Origin: Pseudomonadota bacterium
Lineage (GTDB): Bacteria > Pseudomonadota > Alphaproteobacteria > Rhizobiales > Devosiaceae
Assembly: GCA_023390785.1 (NCBI GenBank)
Contig: JAEWCE010000128.1
Location: 1-8,080, forward strand
Direction: 5' to 3'
Length of the DNA: 8,080 nucleotides
The notes under the pieces are model-generated. The model did no database searches. It saw only the letters and a list, made by a program, of their open reading frames with translations, and was not told where the DNA came from. This document shows, in pieces, positions 5,428-8,080 of the stretch. Made by a program: the position numbers and the translations under genes. Numbering within the stretch: the first letter of the stretch is position 1; the number at the start of each line of letters is the position of its first letter.

Positions 5428-5958
5428 TCAGTGTCCCGGGAAGGCCACCAGGCTCTCGACCTCGACCCCCAGCGCCCGCAGCTTGTCGGCGCCGCCCAGA
5501 TCGTACAGGTCGATGACGAACCCGGCATTTTCGACCAGCGCGCCGGTGCGTCTCAGTAGCCCCGCCGCGGCCAGTGCCGTACCCCCGGTTGCGATCAGAT
5601 CGTCGATCAACAGCACCTTGTGCACGTTCGACAGCACGTCGGCATGGATTTCGATGGTGTCGACCCCATACTCCAATGTGTAGTTCTGCCCAATGGTCGC
5701 ACCAGGCAGCTTGCCGCGCTTGCGGATGGGTACGAACCCGACTCCGAGCGCAATCGCCACGCCCGCGCCGAAGATGAACCCGCGCGCCTCGATCCCCGCC
5801 ACATGTGTGATGCCGCGGCCGCGATGTGTCGCCGCCAGCCGCTCGACGCTCTCGCGGAACCCCTCCGGATGCTCGATCAGCGTGGTGATGTCACGAAACA
5901 GGATACCCGGCTTGGGATAGTCCGGGATGGTGCGGATCAGCGATTTGAGGTCGAGCAT
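5428..5958 (-). CDS. apt: Adenine phosphoribosyltransferase
   Basis: Converts adenine and PRPP to AMP and pyrophosphate in cytoplasmic purine salvage. With the start used here it has 176 residues, close to the roughly 180 of the family. Diagnostic segments are IPDYPKPGILFRDIT (11-25), GIEARGFIFG (55-64) for the adenine pocket, RKRGKLPG (79-86), LEYG (95-98), and the PRPP-binding motif VLLIDDLIATGGT (115-127). I place the start at the ATG whose first base is 5958 because the Apt homology begins there. A longer in-frame reading from a GTG at 6006 adds 16 residues that only translate a 7-bp repeat array. Neither start has a convincing Shine-Dalgarno. It lies downstream of petB-petC on the same strand, an arrangement familiar from Rhizobiales, with a small ORF between. 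Confidence 0.95.
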   Translation of the reverse strand: MLDLKSLIRTIPDYPKPGILFRDITTLIEHPEGFRESVERLAATHRGRGITHVAGIEARGFIFGAGVAIALGVGFVPIRKRGKLPGATIGQNYTLEYGVDTIEIHADVLSNVHKVLLIDDLIATGGTALAAAGLLRRTGALVENAGFVIDLYDLGGADKLRALGVEVESLVAFPGH

Positions 5959-5968
5959 GGGGCCAATG

Positions 5969-6047
5969 CGAGTGGCGAGTGACGAGTAGCGGGTAGTGTA
6001 GCGCACCCGCCCCTATTCACTACTCCCTATTCGCTATTCACTCATCT
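5969..6047. repeat. Two facing arrays of a degenerate 7-bp repeat forming a long imperfect stem
   Basis: On the + strand 5969-5996 holds four 7-bp units of the type CGAGTRR, which is the reverse complement of CTAYTCG. Bases 6013-6040 hold four units of the type CTAYTCR, with a decayed fifth copy to 6047. The arrays therefore face each other. Bases 5974-5998 can pair with 6018-6042 with three mismatches and several G-T wobbles, around a 19-nt loop. The structure fills the space between the small ORF stop (6042) and the apt start (5958) on the - strand. A period of 7 rules out a coding origin. Confidence 0.7.
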
Positions 6048-6233
6048 CCGTACGATCTTGCGCGCCAGCACCCCGGCGCGGAATGCCGTCTCGAGCGTCG
6101 CTTCCGTCGCCATCTCGCGCATCTTCGGTGTCACCAGCAGCGGCGCTGCCCGCACCGCGGCGCGTACCGCCGGATGGCGCGCAACCGTAACGGCAACTCC
6201 AATGATGGTGGCGGCAGTGCGGATGGCTGACAT
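6042..6233 (-). CDS. Small hypothetical protein, 63 residues
   Basis: A short ORF between petC and apt, in their orientation. The product starts MSAIRTAATIIGVAVTVARHPAV and continues with alternating Ala/Val/Arg stretches. It is strongly basic (about ten Arg/Lys, few acidic residues) and looks helical throughout: a possible short hydrophobic helix at about 7-18, then an amphipathic part with RAAPLLVTPKMREMATEATLETAFRAGVLARKIVRR. I do not recognise a family. It could be a small membrane-associated protein. The reading looks more protein-like than the opposite-strand or alternative-frame ORFs, but in GC-rich DNA a 63-codon ORF can occur by chance, and the Shine-Dalgarno upstream (a weak AGAG) is poor. 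Its stop codon lies inside the neighbouring 7-bp repeat array. Confidence 0.5.
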   Translation of the reverse strand: MSAIRTAATIIGVAVTVARHPAVRAAVRAAPLLVTPKMREMATEATLETAFRAGVLARKIVRR

Positions 6234-6290
6234 GGCCGCACTCTAGCACCGGCAATCTGGATGAAAAGAGGCAGGCAGCGGGTGGCCAGA

Positions 6291-6320
6291 ACGGAAAGGG
6301 GCCCGCCGTTGGCAAGCCCC
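6291..6320 (-). terminator. Likely terminator of the petBC transcript
   Basis: GGGGC (6298-6302) pairs with GCCCC (6316-6320), and inside it GCC (6305-6307) pairs with GGC (6311-6313) over a GTT loop, with a CC/AA internal loop. Read on the - strand the hairpin is followed by TTTCCGT (6297-6291), a short pyrimidine-rich tract. It lies 38 bp past the petC stop, so it would end the bc1 transcript before the small ORF and apt. Confidence 0.45.
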
Positions 6321-6350
6321 CTATTCGCTATTCGCTACTGGCTATTCGCT
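6321..6350. repeat. Third 7-bp repeat array, directly 3' of petC
   Basis: Four consecutive 7-bp units of CTATTCG type occupy 6321-6348, with the third unit divergent (CTACTGG) and a trailing partial copy. The orientation is the same as the array at 6013-6040. It fills the space between the petC stop (6358) and the candidate terminator hairpin. Confidence 0.7.
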
Positions 6351-6357
6351 TGCAGTC

Positions 6358-7209
6358 TCAGTGCTCGACCTTCCGCCACAGCCGCTGCTTCACCAGCCAC
6401 ATCAGTACGGCGAAGAGGATCAGGAAGGTCAGCACCCGGAAGCCCGCCGCCTTGTTGCTGTTGAGGTGCGGTTCGGCCACCCACATCAGGAAGGCGGCAA
6501 CGTCCTTGGAGTACTGCTCCGCCGTCAGCGGCACCGTCGATCCATCCTCGCCGGGGGCATACTGCACCTGCCCGTCGCTCAGCGGTGGCGGCATGCCGAT
6601 GGCATGGCCTGGGAAGTACTTGTTGTAGTACTTGCCCTCGGGGAGCTGGAAATCGGCCGGCGCCGGATCCTCGTACCCGTTCATCAGGGCGTGGATGTAG
6701 TCGGGTCCGCCCTCGGCATAGGTAGTGAAATAGTTGAACAGCCAGTTGGGGAACTTGTCCTCGATGCTGCGCGCCTTGGCCAGCACCGACATGTCCGGCG
6801 GCAGCGCGCCGCCATTGGCATCACGGGCGTCCTGTTCGGTCGGGAACGGCGACGGCCAGCTGTCGGAAGGCAGCGCCGGTCTCTTGCCGCCGTCGGCCGT
6901 CGGATCCTCGATCTCGTAGGTGGCGGCGAGCGCCTTCACCTGCGCTTCCGAGAAGTGCGGTCCACCCGGCTCCGCGAGATTGCGGAACGCCAGCAGATGC
7001 GCCGAATGGCAGTTCGAACAGACTTCCTTGAACACCTGGAAGCCACGCTGCAGCTGGTTCTGGTCGAAGGTGCCGAACGGCCCCGAAAAGCTCCAGTGCT
7101 GCTTGGCGATGGTGTTGTCTTCCGCAGCCGCGGCCTCCTGCGCGATGGCGGCACCGGCAAGGCCGAGGCCGATCACGGTGGCAGCGAAAATGGTCTTGAG
7201 GTTGATCAT
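6358..7209 (-). CDS. petC: Cytochrome c1 subunit of the bc1 complex
   Basis: A 283-residue c-type cytochrome that carries electrons from the Rieske centre to soluble or membrane cytochrome c on the periplasmic side of the inner membrane. Residues 1-23 are a signal peptide ending AIA before Q24. The haem-binding motif VCSNCH has Cys64, Cys67 and His68, and the distal axial ligand is Met206 in GHAIGMPPPLSDG. Other family hallmarks are FKEVCSNCHSAHLLAFRNL, ALPPDMSVLAKAR (135-147) and NYFTTYAEGGPDYIHALMNGY (159-179). A single C-terminal membrane anchor (about 256-275) is followed by KQRLWRKVEH, as in all bacterial cytochromes c1. It starts 18 bp after petB, in one operon. The start codon at 7209 gives a complete signal peptide, with GGGA about 10 nt upstream as a possible ribosome binding site. 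Confidence 0.98.
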   Translation of the reverse strand: MINLKTIFAATVIGLGLAGAAIAQEAAAAEDNTIAKQHWSFSGPFGTFDQNQLQRGFQVFKEVCSNCHSAHLLAFRNLAEPGGPHFSEAQVKALAATYEIEDPTADGGKRPALPSDSWPSPFPTEQDARDANGGALPPDMSVLAKARSIEDKFPNWLFNYFTTYAEGGPDYIHALMNGYEDPAPADFQLPEGKYYNKYFPGHAIGMPPPLSDGQVQYAPGEDGSTVPLTAEQYSKDVAAFLMWVAEPHLNSNKAAGFRVLTFLILFAVLMWLVKQRLWRKVEH

Positions 7210-7227
7210 TCTGGTGCTGTCCCGTCG

Positions 7228-8080
7228 TCAGGTCGTTGCCGGAGCCGGCTTGGAGAGCACCGACTCAGAGATGGAATTGGGCAGCGGCCTGGGCTTTTCG
7301 AAGCGCCCCAGCAGCGGCAGGATCACGATGAAGTACGCGAAGTAGTACACCACCGAAAGCTTGCTGACGTCCGCGACCGTGAACGGCCCGAGCACCTGCA
7401 GCGCCGGTTCCTGCGCGCCGTACCACATCAGCAGCAGGAAGTTGACCACGAACAGCCAGTAGAACCACTTGAACGCCGGCCGGAACGTGCCCGAGCGCAC
7501 CTTGCTCGTATCGAGCCACGGCACGAAGAACAGGATCAGGATCGAGCCGCCGAAGAAGATGACGCCGAGCAGCTTGCTGTCGATGATGAAGTTGAAGTCG
7601 ATGGCGCGCAGGATGGCATAGAACGGCAGGAAGTACCATTCCGGCACGATGAGCGGCGGCGTCACCAGCGGGTTCGCCATGATGTAGTTGTCGGAGTGCC
7701 CGAAGATGTCCGGCGCAAAGAACGCGAACCAGGCGAACGGGATGCAGAACACCACCACCGCGAACAGGTCCTTCATCGTGTAGAACGGATGGAAGGGCAC
7801 GGTGTCGCGCTTGTCCTTCACCTCGACGCCGATCGGGTTGTTGTTGCCCGGTACGTGCAGCGCCCAGATGTGCAGCACCACCACGGCCGCAATGATGAAC
7901 GGCAGTAGATAGTGCAGCGAGAAGAAGCGGTTGAGCGTCGGGTTGTCGACCGCAAAGCCGCCGCGCAGCAACTGCAGGATCGGATCGCCGATCACCGGGA
8001 TGGCCGCGAAGATGTTGGTGATCACCGCTGCGGCCCAGAAGCTCATCTGGCCCCACGGCAGCACGTAGCCCATGAAGGCG
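7228..8080 (-). CDS. petB: Cytochrome b subunit of the bc1 complex, 5' end outside window
   Basis: The membrane core of ubiquinol:cytochrome c oxidoreductase, holding the two b haems and the quinol oxidation and quinone reduction sites. About 283 residues of the C-terminal part are visible, from AFMGYVLPWGQMSFWAA (helix C) to the stop at 7228. Seen are the helix D haem ligands, two histidines 14 residues apart in SLHYLLPF...VVVLHIW, and the Qo-site motif PEWY in LIVPEWYFLPFYAILRAID. At least five hydrophobic helices follow in the usual order. The helix B histidines and the N-terminus lie beyond the right edge, as presumably does petA (Rieske protein). The length and ending fit the alphaproteobacterial stand-alone cytochrome b, neither split into b6/subunit IV nor fused to c1. 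Confidence 0.98.
   Translation of the reverse strand, partial: AFMGYVLPWGQMSFWAAAVITNIFAAIPVIGDPILQLLRGGFAVDNPTLNRFFSLHYLLPFIIAAVVVLHIWALHVPGNNNPIGVEVKDKRDTVPFHPFYTMKDLFAVVVFCIPFAWFAFFAPDIFGHSDNYIMANPLVTPPLIVPEWYFLPFYAILRAIDFNFIIDSKLLGVIFFGGSILILFFVPWLDTSKVRSGTFRPAFKWFYWLFVVNFLLLMWYGAQEPALQVLGPFTVADVSKLSVVYYFAYFIVILPLLGRFEKPRPLPNSISESVLSKPAPATT

Noticed and set aside
5995..6023. Possible apt promoter with TACACT as -10 on the - strand
   Set aside because: No acceptable -35 at the right distance, and the bases belong to the heptamer arrays.
6034..6315. A 93-codon - strand ORF overlapping the 63-codon small gene in another frame
   Set aside because: It runs through the terminator-like hairpin and the repeat array, is Cys/His/Arg/Gly-rich and looks like noise.
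6013..6348. CRISPR array suggested by repeated short units
   Set aside because: Units are 7 bp and directly tandem with no spacers, and no cas genes are present.
6361..7908. A 515-codon + strand ORF antisense to petC and petB
   Set aside because: It is an open shadow frame produced by GC-rich codon use on the opposite strand. The product is an Arg/His/Glu-rich low-complexity string with no domain, while the - strand encodes unmistakable cytochromes.

Overview
The window looks like a chromosomal segment of a high-GC alphaproteobacterium, most likely Hyphomicrobiales. The evidence is the petB-petC-apt order, a Pth with a basic C-terminal extension, the pth...ychF neighbourhood and strong G/C preference at third codon positions. 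A Devosia-like genus is a guess from overall feel, not a result.

Left block, + strand (1-2974): the 3' part of pth (peptidyl-tRNA hydrolase), then a VapBC-type toxin-antitoxin pair with its own candidate promoter and operator, then ychF (OBG-type ATPase), then a small ABM-like dimeric-barrel protein. pth and ychF are commonly neighbours, so the TA pair appears to have been placed between two housekeeping translation genes; its toxin ends 11 bp before ychF. A strong hairpin just after the small ABM-like gene closes this block.

Middle block, + strand (3018-5360): a perfect 20-bp palindrome overlaps a candidate promoter directly in front of a tightly packed three-gene unit. This unit holds two single-hotdog MaoC-type dehydratases overlapping by ATGA and a small exported protein of unknown function 4 nt downstream. 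A ten-helix EamA/DMT transporter follows after a 54-bp gap.

Right block, - strand (8080-5428): the 3' part of cytochrome b (petB), cytochrome c1 (petC), a 63-codon small ORF and apt (adenine phosphoribosyltransferase). The first two are bc1-complex subunits. The apt gene converges on the transporter gene.

The intergenic DNA on both sides of the small ORF carries arrays of a degenerate 7-bp unit, consensus CTAYTCR. Two arrays face each other and can fold into a long imperfect stem just upstream of apt; a third lies directly 3' of petC. Together with the 20-bp palindrome and the TA insertion, these are the least ordinary parts of an otherwise housekeeping region. I see no rRNA, tRNA, CRISPR array, insertion sequence or phage gene, and no clear new multi-gene defence or biosynthetic system. 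No gene-free stretch exceeds about 125 bases.
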